From Glandiceps talaboti (Eukaryota; Hemichordata; Enteropneusta; Spengelidae): DNA of 10,000 nucleotides. Below the pieces are notes generated by a model that was not told where the DNA came from, ran no database searches, and saw nothing but the letters and a program-made list of their open reading frames with translations. Location of the stretch: assembly GCF_964340395.1 (NCBI RefSeq), contig NC_135554.1:15570592-15580591 (forward strand), in the 5' to 3' direction. The position numbers and the translations under genes are program-made. Of the stretch, positions 5,043 through 10,000 are shown piece after piece (within the stretch, counting starts at the first letter, position 1; the number at the start of each line of letters is the position of its first letter).

Positions 5043-7777
5043 TTCAAGTCAAGTTGTGAACTGTTAAGAAGTCTGAATATAGTTTGGGAAGACAAATACC
5101 TGTATGGCTGAACGAACTTGAACTGATTTCATAACAGCAATGTTACCACCAAAACCCAAGGTAAACCCTTTCAGGGAAGCAGCAATGAACATAACACCAA
5201 TTAATACAAAACCATTACTGAAGAATTCTACTGCCGTCACAAACCGTGTATCCTGAAAGTAAAATCAAATTTGCAGTATTCGTCATAATTATGAACTTGA
5301 GAATTAATTGTATTCATTTATTCGTGCATATAATTAATATTCAATTACCATACAACCCTCTGGCTCAATATCAACAAGCAATATCGGTTCTACGGTATTA
5401 GTATGATGTAACAGGTGTATGTACGTGTCATTACTTTGTATTGTTAGTCTGCCTTGGAGGTTTTACACGTCATCTGGAAAACAAATTTGCTTAAACTGTT
5501 TTTTTTTTTGGCTTGTTGACACCTCACTCGGCTGGGTCTGCTGGACGATCGTCTGCTATATATACTTCCTGTCGTATCTTACGAGTCATTATCTAGATCA
5601 CTACGCAACGCAGTCAACCAATCAGCAGTTATATGTAAAACATGATTTCAAGTGCGCATTGATGCAGCAAATGTCTGTCCACCACTTTCAGAGTGTTGTA
5701 GACTGAGAATTTCTTGTCCTCATATTAAATGATGCTTACATGCTCTTCAAGTTTGTTGTAGTACCACTTGGTGGCATAGCTTACAACGCCCCCAACGGCC
5801 ACTGGTGGTATAAATCCAAACGTTGCACTGAGACACGTAAATCCTGCAGAAATTCCTACATCACGACCATAAGCATTGAAGTAGGTCCTCCACAGAGATG
5901 GTGTTTTCTTTAGTTTATCAGCTCGTTTCTGAAAACAAATACAAAAACAATGAAACGTTTTCTGTGAAATAATTTGAGTGTCTTGGTTTAAAGTTCTTAC
6001 TAGGTTCAAGTATCAGGGATTAGATTATTTGAAATTAATAATGATTGTGTCTCAGTGATAGTTTGCACTTTAATTTTTCACCATCAGTATCTTTATACCT
6101 ATAGTATAGTATAATAGTATAGTGTATTGTATTGTAGTGTAGTGTAGTGCAGTGTAGTGTAGTGTAGTGTAGTGTAGTGTTGTGTAGTGTAGTGTAGTGC
6201 AGTGCAGTGCAGTGTAGTGTAGTGTAGTGTAGTGTAGTGTAGTGTAGTGTAGTGTAGTGTAGTGTAGTGTAGTGTAGTGCTGTGCAGTAGAGTAGGGAAG
6301 GGTAGGGTAGAGTAGAGTAGAGTAGAGTAGAGTAGAGTAGAGTAGAGTAGAGTAGCGTGCAGTGTAGTGTAGTGCAGAGCAGTACCGCACAGCGCAGCAC
6401 AACACAGTATATTAGTAGTACGGTAATGCTATTGTGTACACTATATATGTTGCAAATTTGAATTTGATTTTTGAAGGGTAATTTAAATACAGCTTCAGTG
6501 ACACAATAGCGCTGAATACAGCGTAAAAGTTTAAAAAGATGATGAGCAAAACTAACACAAATCCTTTCTAAAGTGGTCGCCACCTTCCGGAAAGTCCTCG
6601 AGTGTCAGTGGTATATCTTGAAGCGATATGGAGGGCGGGTCGATTTTCATACGGACACTTTTCTCAAGTGGGGTGAGTTAATTGCATGGTGCTGTTTCTT
6701 AATTAAACGATCATAGATTTCGTTAAAATACCTTCGACGATAAACAGAGATAGACAAATCACTGAAATATTTGATTCATTCCAAGCTTTTCAAGCAGCAA
6801 TTAAAATAAAGTCGTGTTGGGAGTTCAGTGTAAAAAGGCTCTGAATTCATCAGCCGAGACAAAATGTGAGATTTTTGACTGTCTACTAGGCATTTCAGAA
6901 CACTTACAATTCCATGAACATCAAGATGTGTGGATGACTGTGATTAATGTTAATGCTTGATAATTCATTAAAGACAATGTTAGTAAACATGACAATCTGA
7001 ATTCCGAACTTCTCATTACTGTCTGGGATCCATGGGATGGGTAGGCATGTTAGTTGAAAAAAGTGTCAAACGCCCAACAAATCCCTCAGCCCGCAACGCG
7101 CTGTTATGTTAGTTTTGGATTCAATTACCCTATTACATGCATTACATATGTACTGGTGATTAATAGAATCAGAGACCGTACATACTATTTGCACAGTGCA
7201 ATGACGAAAAGAGTTGTATATACCTGTATGCAAATGAGCGAGAGAGTTTCATGTTTAGGTACACGAAATCACGTGACCGCACTATAGCTTTACGAAACGT
7301 ATTGATTCGAAGACATGTATAATAGTAGCAGAATTTCATGACGTGTCAGTGACAGTGTAGTATACTTGGAGTAATTATTTGCACGTGTGCTTTCGGTGCT
7401 TGCTGCTGCACTTTCACTCGCTTAGCGAAGGGAGTGAAACTACAACCGCAGCTGAGAGAACACTGCAAACTTCAGCAACCACTCTCAACATACTACACTT
7501 ATTACTCACGCGTCGTGAGCTGCTGATATATAACTGGTACCTTTTCTTCATTATACGCTTCTTGAAACACTCTATGTTGGTATTTTGCCTCAAACTCGTC
7601 TGGTAGATTTCCAAGGTCCGTTATTTCTAGGGGTCGCTTGTATCCTACCCAGAATAACCAATTCAATGACCAATACACCATTTGGGACAAGAAGTTTGTA
7701 TAGCGATAGTTGTACAAAATGTTTCTCTTCTTGAGTTCACGTGGGTAGGGTTTCTCTTGATAACACCAACCTAGTAC
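1280..7777 (-). CDS. ABCC8/9-like: Partial ABCC transporter, sulfonylurea-receptor-like: L0 end plus TMD1 (8 exons)
   Basis: Joined minus-strand exons (7777-7541 or 7510, 5928-5740, 5252-5100, 4697-4542, 4017-3883, 2844-2682, 2253-2213, 1543-1280) encode one continuous ABC exporter TMD1. Recognisable blocks in order are YKRPLEITDLGNLP (L0), PSLWRTYFNAYGRDV (elbow helix), VRSAIQ, LSSGTMTVGQITNHMSVDA, ALIGSAIFLIVAPLQYFVV, NELLQGMKLLKLYGWEEMF (coupling helix) and DLAFASLALFNQLVWPMAMLP. These resemble ABCC8/ABCC9 from memory; the APLQYFV segment in particular is SUR-like rather than MRP-like. SURs are plasma-membrane regulatory subunits of KATP channels and do not transport in the ordinary way, but this function is inferred here from family only. 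The Walker and signature motifs (NBD1, NBD2) lie outside the window. A full SUR is about 1,550 residues, so this is roughly a third of it. A divergent MRP-type ABCC is the main alternative. Confidence 0.88.
1544..2212 (-). other. Intron between micro-exon G and exon H
   Basis: 669 bp bounded by GTAAGT and CAG. AT-rich unique sequence; I see no gene, repeat array or element. Confidence 0.85.
2213..2253 (-). CDS. ABCC8/9-like: ABCC-like micro-exon G (41 nt): middle of TMD1 helix 5
   Basis: Two bases plus 13 codons (phase 1 in, phase 0 out). The acceptor is CTGTTTTATTTTGCAG (AG = rc of 2254-2255) and the donor GTA|GTAAGT (rc of 2207-2212). With the single A left by exon F it reads (T)FLAQATPIIVTFV. 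This fits the SUR helix 5 segment (SIFMNAAIPIAAVLATFV), including the conserved proline. It was found only because the neighbouring exons need it: exon F ends in phase 1 and exon H starts in phase 0, and these 41 bases restore phase exactly. An alternative donor three bases earlier (TTC|GTAGTA) would drop the last valine. Confidence 0.85.
2254..2681 (-). other. Intron between exon F and micro-exon G
   Basis: 428 bp bounded by GTATGT and GCAG. It holds a (CAAA)n tract at 2640-2660 and otherwise unremarkable AT-rich sequence. Confidence 0.85.
2640..2660 (+). repeat. (CAAA)n microsatellite
   Basis: Five copies plus one base (21 bp), starting about 15 bases past the exon F donor. It reads (GTTT)n in the sense of the host gene. 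Confidence 0.95.
2682..2844 (-). CDS. ABCC8/9-like: ABCC-like exon F: coupling helix 2 and start of TMD1 helix 5
   Basis: 54 codons plus one base (phase 0 in, phase 1 out). The acceptor is TATAACTTTTCAG (AG = rc of 2845-2846) and the donor A|GTATGT (rc of 2676-2681). The peptide begins KISDQRLMKSNELLQGMKLL, continues KLYGWEEMFCSAIEAIRSKE and IRQMMKAGVLMIIT. The block NE-(I/L)-L-x-G-(I/M)-K-(L/V)-L-K-L-Y-(A/G)-W-E is the hallmark ABCC intracellular loop that contacts the nucleotide-binding domains. The alanine usual before W-E is glycine here. The open frame beyond the donor runs into a (GTTT)n tract, so it is not coding after the donor. Confidence 0.93.
2845..3882 (-). other. Intron between exons E and F
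   Basis: 1,038 bp bounded by GTAAGT and TTTTCAG. It contains the compound microsatellite at 2889-3208. The remaining 3210-3880 is AT-rich with no feature I can support. Confidence 0.85.
2889..3208 (+). repeat. Compound microsatellite ATGT / TGTC / TG
   Basis: A short TGTC lead-in at 2889-2902 is followed by a long (GTAT)n block at 2927-3149 that is broken by a few GTGT and GTGTTATG interruptions. Then come (TGTC)n at about 3149-3178 and (TG)n with TCTG interruptions up to 3208. The long Cys-Met-Tyr-Val open frames over it are repeat artefacts. Confidence 0.97.
3883..4017 (-). CDS. ABCC8/9-like: ABCC-like exon E: TMD1 helix 4
   Basis: 45 codons, phase 0 to phase 0. The acceptor is TTTGCATTTCACAG (AG = rc of 4018-4019) and the donor TTG|GTAAGT (rc of 3877-3882). 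The peptide LVVILALLYFELGFAALIGS, AIFLIVAPLQYFVVDYMSNI, QNEIL is a long hydrophobic hairpin. LVVILALLYFELGFAALIG plus AIFLIVAPLQYFVV corresponds to SUR '[31 protein letters not shown]'. The near-identity of LIG(S/A)A...LAP(L/V)QYFV to SUR is the best single argument for the SUR subgroup over MRPs, which have a different sequence at this place. Confidence 0.92.
4018..4541 (-). other. Intron between exons D and E
   Basis: 524 bp bounded by GTAAGT and CACAG. AT-rich; no gene, array or element seen. Confidence 0.85.
4542..4697 (-). CDS. ABCC8/9-like: ABCC-like exon D: intracellular loop and TMD1 helix 3
   Basis: 52 codons, phase 0 to phase 0. The acceptor is GTTTTCTTCCAG (AG = rc of 4698-4699) and the donor CAA|GTAAGT (rc of 4536-4541), a consensus site. 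The peptide TFTYEKALRLSSWNLSSGTM, TVGQITNHMSVDAVAIQWIC, IYTIFITAVPYQ carries the most diagnostic ABCC block of the window. The pattern L-S-x-x-x-x-x-S-x-G-x-M-T-x-G-Q-I-x-N is shared with SUR (LSTSNLSMGEMTAGQICNL) and, more loosely, with MRPs (TVGEIVNLMSVDA). The hydrophobic end is TMD1 helix 3, followed by the AVPYQ turn (AMPVQ in SUR, SAPLQ in MRP). Confidence 0.92.
4698..5099 (-). other. Intron between exons C and D
   Basis: 402 bp bounded by GTATTT and TTCCAG. It contains a TA/CA dinucleotide tract at 5009-5042; the rest is AT-rich unique sequence. Confidence 0.85.
5009..5042 (+). repeat. (TA)n(CA)n microsatellite
   Basis: About eight TA units followed by about eight CA units. On the sense strand it is TG then TA, about 57 bases past the exon C donor. 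Confidence 0.95.
5100..5252 (-). CDS. ABCC8/9-like: ABCC-like exon C: TMD1 helix 2
   Basis: 51 codons, phase 0 to phase 0, too short and ATG-poor to stand out as an ORF and found by splice-site walking. The acceptor is TTTTACTTTCAG (AG = rc of 5253-5254) and the donor CAG|GTATTT (rc of 5094-5099). The peptide runs DTRFVTAVEFFSNGFVLIG, then VMFIAASLKGFTLGFGGNIA, and ends AVMKSVQVRSAIQ. The hydrophobic core is TMD1 helix 2. The final VRSAIQ matches the ABCC 'LRGAIQ/LRSALQ' turn leading into the first cytoplasmic coupling region. Joining to exon D gives AIQ|TFTYEKALRLSSWNLSSG, the expected order for SUR-type ABCC proteins. Confidence 0.87.
5253..5739 (-). other. Intron between exons B and C
   Basis: 487 bp bounded by GTAAGC and TTTCAG. 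It has a 10-T run near 5499 and a GC-richer stretch at 5520-5640. The open frame across it on the plus strand resembles no protein I know. Confidence 0.8.
5740..5928 (-). CDS. ABCC8/9-like: ABCC-like exon B: elbow helix and first TMD1 membrane helix
   Basis: 63 codons, phase 0 at both ends. The acceptor is TTTGTTTTCAG (AG = rc of 5929-5930) and the donor CAT|GTAAGC (rc of 5734-5739). The peptide starts KRADKLKKTPSLWRTYFNAY, a basic amphipathic elbow helix followed by GRDVGISAGFTCLSATFGF and IPPVAVGGVVSYATKWYYN, the first TMD1 transmembrane helix. SURs have an equivalent 'ALSHAFGRRLVLSS...LLGFAGPL' segment. The charged end KLEEH is probably the start of the extracellular loop before helix 2. 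There are no stops in the frame, which also stays open upstream through the polypyrimidine tract, so the acceptor rather than an ATG decides the start. A second CAG|AAA acceptor about 33 bases upstream would also keep phase 0. Confidence 0.88.
6100..6408 (+). repeat. Pentanucleotide satellite TAGTG / TAGAG
   Basis: A degenerate lead-in (TAGTA, TATTG) passes into a long (TAGTG)n block with TGCAG variants at about 6131-6287. This is followed by (TAGAG)n with TAGGG variants at about 6288-6355, then a decayed GTGCAG/CGCAG tail. The minus-strand Thr/Leu/His/Tyr-rich open frames here are repeat artefacts. Confidence 0.96.
7411..7440. other. Intronic hairpin
   Basis: CTTTCACTCGCTT at 7411-7423 and AAGGGAGTGAAAC at 7428-7440 pair over about 13 positions with two mismatches around the loop AGCG. 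It lies about 65 bases past the possible exon A donor. Transcribed from the minus strand it would fold as a short RNA stem. It could be chance or part of a decayed element. Confidence 0.45.
7510..7777 (-). CDS. ABCC8/9-like: ABCC-like exon A: end of L0 linker
   Basis: The exon opens in phase 0 after a strong acceptor (pyrimidine-rich TGTTGTCCTGTGTCCAG, rc of 7778-7794) with VLGWCYQEKPYPRELKK. It continues through NFLSQMVYWSLNWLFWVGY and KRPLEITDLGNLPDEFEAKY, which correspond to the SUR stretch where L0 enters the ABC core (SUR reads NLLSKGTYWWMN, then KKPIDLRAIGKLP). The 3' end is uncertain. The best-looking donor is GTGAGT at 7509-7504, which leaves phase 1 after 89 codons. An alternative AAG|GTACCA at 7541/7540 gives exactly 79 codons in phase 0 and ends EAYNEEK. 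Only the latter joins directly in frame to the next recognised exon; otherwise a small exon is missing between them. Confidence 0.85.
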
Positions 7778-7924
7778 CTGGACACAGGACAACACATTTC
7801 TTCAAGTTTAGAATGTCAATTTCAAAGACTTATTCAATCATAGTGGCGTACATGAAAAGTACCTGACAACGTTGGTTGTCATAGTTTGCTAACATATTAC
7901 TATAGGAACAAATAGTTTGTGTTA

Positions 7925-8152
7925 GTATGTATGTACGTACGTACGTACGCACCGTATGTATGTATGTATGTATGTATGTATGTATGTATGTATGTACGTA
8001 CGTACGCATGTACGCACACACGTATACGTGTCATACGTATGTACGCACGCACGCACGCCTGCCTGTCTGTCTGTCTGTCTGTCTGTCTGTCTGCCTGTCT
8101 GGCTGTCTGTCTGGCCGTCCGTGTCTTTGTTTCTGTGTGCGTGTGTGTATAC
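7925..8152 (+). repeat. Compound microsatellite TATG/TACG / CTGT / TG
   Basis: Blocks in order are GTAT and (GTAC)n at 7925-7950, (GTAT)n at 7954-7996, mixed TACG/CACG units at about 7995-8057, (CTGT)n with CTGC and GGCT/GGCC variants at about 8058-8118, and a GT-rich tail to 8152. The ATG/ACG alternation is a transition at CpG positions. Confidence 0.96.
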
Positions 8153-8917
8153 ATATGAACATGTAATAAAAAAAACAAAAAAAAAACCCACATGTACCCG
8201 GCTACGTCAATTTGAATCACCGCTGACTAGAAACGAAATTTTAAAAAATGTCAGAAAATAGAGCGAATGGTCTGGAAAGGAGAGCGTGTGCAATGTCCAC
8301 ATTGCAGTTTTCTGTAGAAATACATAGAATATACTATATACTATACTGTATATGTCATGCAAGATGTCATTACAACCTCATCGGTACACATTGAATGTCT
8401 GTAAGTCTTCTATTCTAAAAGCAGACAATGTATTGAATCTAAAGCTTAATTTTTTTTCTTTATATGTACATCTCAGCTATTGAAATGACAGACAGCTCGG
8501 GTAAGCAGTTTGATTCAATGGAGTCGTGACCGAAATGTTAAATACTGTAGTGTAAAGCCTCCTATGAGACAGTGTCATGACCTCCCTCCCCAGGTCACGG
8601 GTTAAAGGCGAACCGGTGTCTGCATCTGTTTAGAAAATTGTTTAATTCAAAGTCACACCTTAAAAACGTGATCTCACTGATTTGTGTTGGCGATAACGAA
8701 ATGCGTGGCTTCTCGAAGACAAACAGCTAGAAAACCTAACAACTTTTAAGTCCTATGTATCTTTTACTTTGCCCGGTATCAAGAATCAGGGACATGTAAA
8801 GAGATTTCGAACACGTACAGCTTGGCTCACGGCCGATTGGACACTATTTCTGGACTTGTCATTAGAATGAAAGGTCGTCATTTGCATTTCAGTAGAACAC
8901 ATCCTTCATACTGCGTT

Positions 8918-8968
8918 CCTAGATGTAACCTCGGACCACAGATAGTGGTCTGAGATCTACATTGTAGG
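8918..8968. repeat. Imperfect palindrome
   Basis: The core CTCGGACCAC (8930-8939), loop AGATA and GTGGTCTGAG (8945-8954) pair over ten positions with one G-T wobble-type mismatch. Pairing resumes outside small bulges with ATGTA against TACAT and ends with CCT against AGG. This could be a fold-back element or a stretch of a longer dispersed repeat. Confidence 0.5.
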
Positions 8969-9050
8969 TTATTTTGGGTCATTCTGATGTAAATGTCTTC
9001 TTGGTTCTAACACACATTTCTACAATTTCATAATCATTACTGTCACCGTT

Positions 9051-9109
<59 letters not shown>
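9051..9109 (+). repeat. (GTA)n trinucleotide microsatellite
   Basis: Nearly 20 uninterrupted copies over 59 bp. It reads as polytyrosine on the minus strand, which is a repeat artefact rather than a protein. Confidence 0.98.
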
Positions 9110-9599
9110 TTACTTTAGTACAACCCTTACACGTCTCTTTTTGGGGCCACTGTAATTTAGTCATTCCATGGTATCAGCAACTTTGACAGTTAATCGTTTC
9201 AGCACTGACAGTTTGAAGTTTTTACCCGACATGTCACAAAAAAATGTTTGCTTACAGTTGCACGAGTCATGAGTGTGTTTGGTTTTGCGTGTTTGTAGGT
9301 CTTAAATCTTATCATATTTCATACTCAATCATCGCATTGTAAAATTTGTCATACAATGAAACAAAGGAGTCATTATACACTGATCTTAAACCAACGCAAA
9401 ACTATATCTTAACACTTGCATTGCATATGAATATATTTAACACGGTGCACGCCCCGTAAAATCCGGCTTTGAACATTATATGTAAATACCCATACCTGCA
9501 CGATTTGAACCCACATGACATTGTATGCTTTCACGACTACTTCGTTTTTGCATACGGCCTAGGGCATCAAAGGTCATGAAATAGCCAAACTCTCAATTA

Positions 9600-10000
9600 G
9601 TGATACAGTGCAGTAGTACTTCTCAAAATAAGGTGAAACGAGTTCTCCTGGATATGCCACCACGAGTTCGTATTGAACCAGCTCATTTCAAAGAATTGGT
9701 ATGGCTCTTGGCCGGCCACAAGTTTTCATATATTAAGCTCAACCATGTACATAGAGTTAGAACAGGATTGGTACCGAAGTATCTATCCGATCCATTTAAT
9801 TTTAACAGTTTATGTATATAGTACTAGATCCGGTCCCTATTCTATTTTTATTCCAGGTGGGGCTAAGTGTCAAATAAAATCAAAGCGAATGATATACACC
9901 TCCCATAGATAGACTTAGAATTAAGAGCATTTTGACACTGTACTGCAGTCTGAGATGACGAGGCATTTTATGATCCTGTATCATTATCTATTCAAGGACG
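9600..10000 (+). pseudogene. Decayed non-LTR retrotransposon, reverse-transcriptase C-terminal end
   Basis: The frame from 9600 reads SQNKVKRVLLDMPPRVRIEP, AHFKELVWLLAGHKFSYIKL, NHVHRVRTGLVPKYLSDPFN. This matches the pattern at the end of many LINE reverse transcriptases: QNK-(V/A)-x-R-(F/L)-(I/L), PPR-x-x-I, L-x-W-L-(P)-V-x-x-R, K-x-x-x-x-H-G-L-A-P-x-Y-L. A frameshift near 9810 passes to the next frame, which gives YSTRSGPYSIFIPGG (usual 'NTRS...FxxPR'). Another near 9880 gives NDIHLPxIDLELRAF (usual 'WNxLPxxLR...SF'), and the last 45 bases read RHFMILYHYLF in yet another frame. The typical proline in WLP is replaced by LLA. It is 5' truncated or decayed before about 9600, lies antisense to the ABCC gene and runs off the window. 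The clade (CR1/L2/jockey-like) is uncertain. Confidence 0.72.

Larger units (their letters stand above)
5929..7509 (-). other. Intron region between exons A and B (may hide a small exon)
   Basis: About 1.6 kb. It contains the pentanucleotide satellite (6100-6408), a short stretch open on both strands (6552-6680), a hairpin (7411-7440) and otherwise AT-rich sequence. If exon A uses the GTGAGT donor, a linker exon whose length leaves remainder 2 on division by 3 must lie here. I could not identify one. Confidence 0.7.
7778..10000 (-). other. Region upstream (gene sense) of exon A: presumed intron
   Basis: The acceptor at 7778-7779 shows that at least one earlier exon exists. Reading the minus strand I did not find a membrane-helix-rich exon that could belong to TMD0. 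The region holds a compound microsatellite, a palindrome, a (GTA)n tract and the retrotransposon remnant. This reading was by eye, so a short exon could be missed. Confidence 0.6.

Noticed and set aside
5419-5706. 95-residue plus-strand frame, with nearby TATATATA and CCAAT suggesting a promoter
   Set aside because: No recognisable domain. It lies in an intron antisense to the ABCC gene. TATA and CCAAT words are common in AT-rich sequence and have no transcription support.
6035-6583. 182-residue minus-strand frame rich in Leu/Tyr/Thr/His
   Set aside because: It is a translation of the pentanucleotide satellite, where a 5-bp period avoids stops.
7054-7287. 77-residue plus-strand frame
   Set aside because: No family resemblance, low-complexity AT-rich context, and it starts at a non-ATG codon.
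7830-8261. Open frames on both strands over 7925-8152
   Set aside because: Microsatellite translation (Tyr-Val-Arg-Thr and Asp-Arg-Gln-Thr repeats), not genes.
8979-9164. Polytyrosine-containing minus-strand protein
   Set aside because: It is the (GTA)n microsatellite in translation.

Overview
This is an animal nuclear genomic window, AT-rich and intron-dominated. It carries no prokaryotic-style operon, no viral genome and no CRISPR array. Its one recognisable host gene is on the minus strand and is read from high to low coordinates. Eight exons, ending at 7777 and running down to 1280, splice into about 445-456 contiguous residues. These match the end of the L0 linker plus the whole first ABC transmembrane domain (TMD1) of an ABCC-family transporter. 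The closest resemblance I can recall is the sulfonylurea-receptor subgroup (ABCC8/ABCC9, regulatory subunits of ATP-sensitive K+ channels). No exon contains a stop codon or frameshift, all junctions from 5928 downward are phase-compatible with GT/AG sites, and the gene looks intact. The TMD0 exons (upstream, above 7777) and both nucleotide-binding domains (downstream, below 1280) were not seen. The gene is therefore partial at both ends. The short introns (about 0.4-1.6 kb), dense simple repeats and mobile-element debris fit an invertebrate such as a lancelet, hemichordate or mollusc. The species cannot be fixed from this sequence.

Layout from left to right. Positions 55-427 are a candidate non-autonomous DNA transposon (MITE) with 26-bp terminal inverted repeats and TTAA ends. 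Positions 447-1253 are a 25-copy minisatellite of mixed 33- and 31-bp units, ending 20 bp from a splice donor. Positions 1280-7777 are the exons, separated by introns that hold a (CAAA)n tract, a compound ATGT/TGTC/TG microsatellite (2889-3208), a TA/CA tract (5009-5042) and a pentanucleotide TAGTG/TAGAG satellite (6100-6408). Positions 7778-9600 hold no exon I could recognise. They contain a second compound microsatellite with the same block order as the first (7925-8152), a hairpin palindrome near 8920-8968 and a (GTA)n tract (9051-9109). Positions 9600-10000, on the plus strand, are a decayed non-LTR retrotransposon reverse-transcriptase tail running off the window.

No new multi-gene system is visible. 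The points most worth a second look are the phase conflict in the linker between the first two exons, the TTAA MITE beside the minisatellite, the splice-like motifs repeated inside that minisatellite, the twin compound microsatellites and the antisense LINE remnant.
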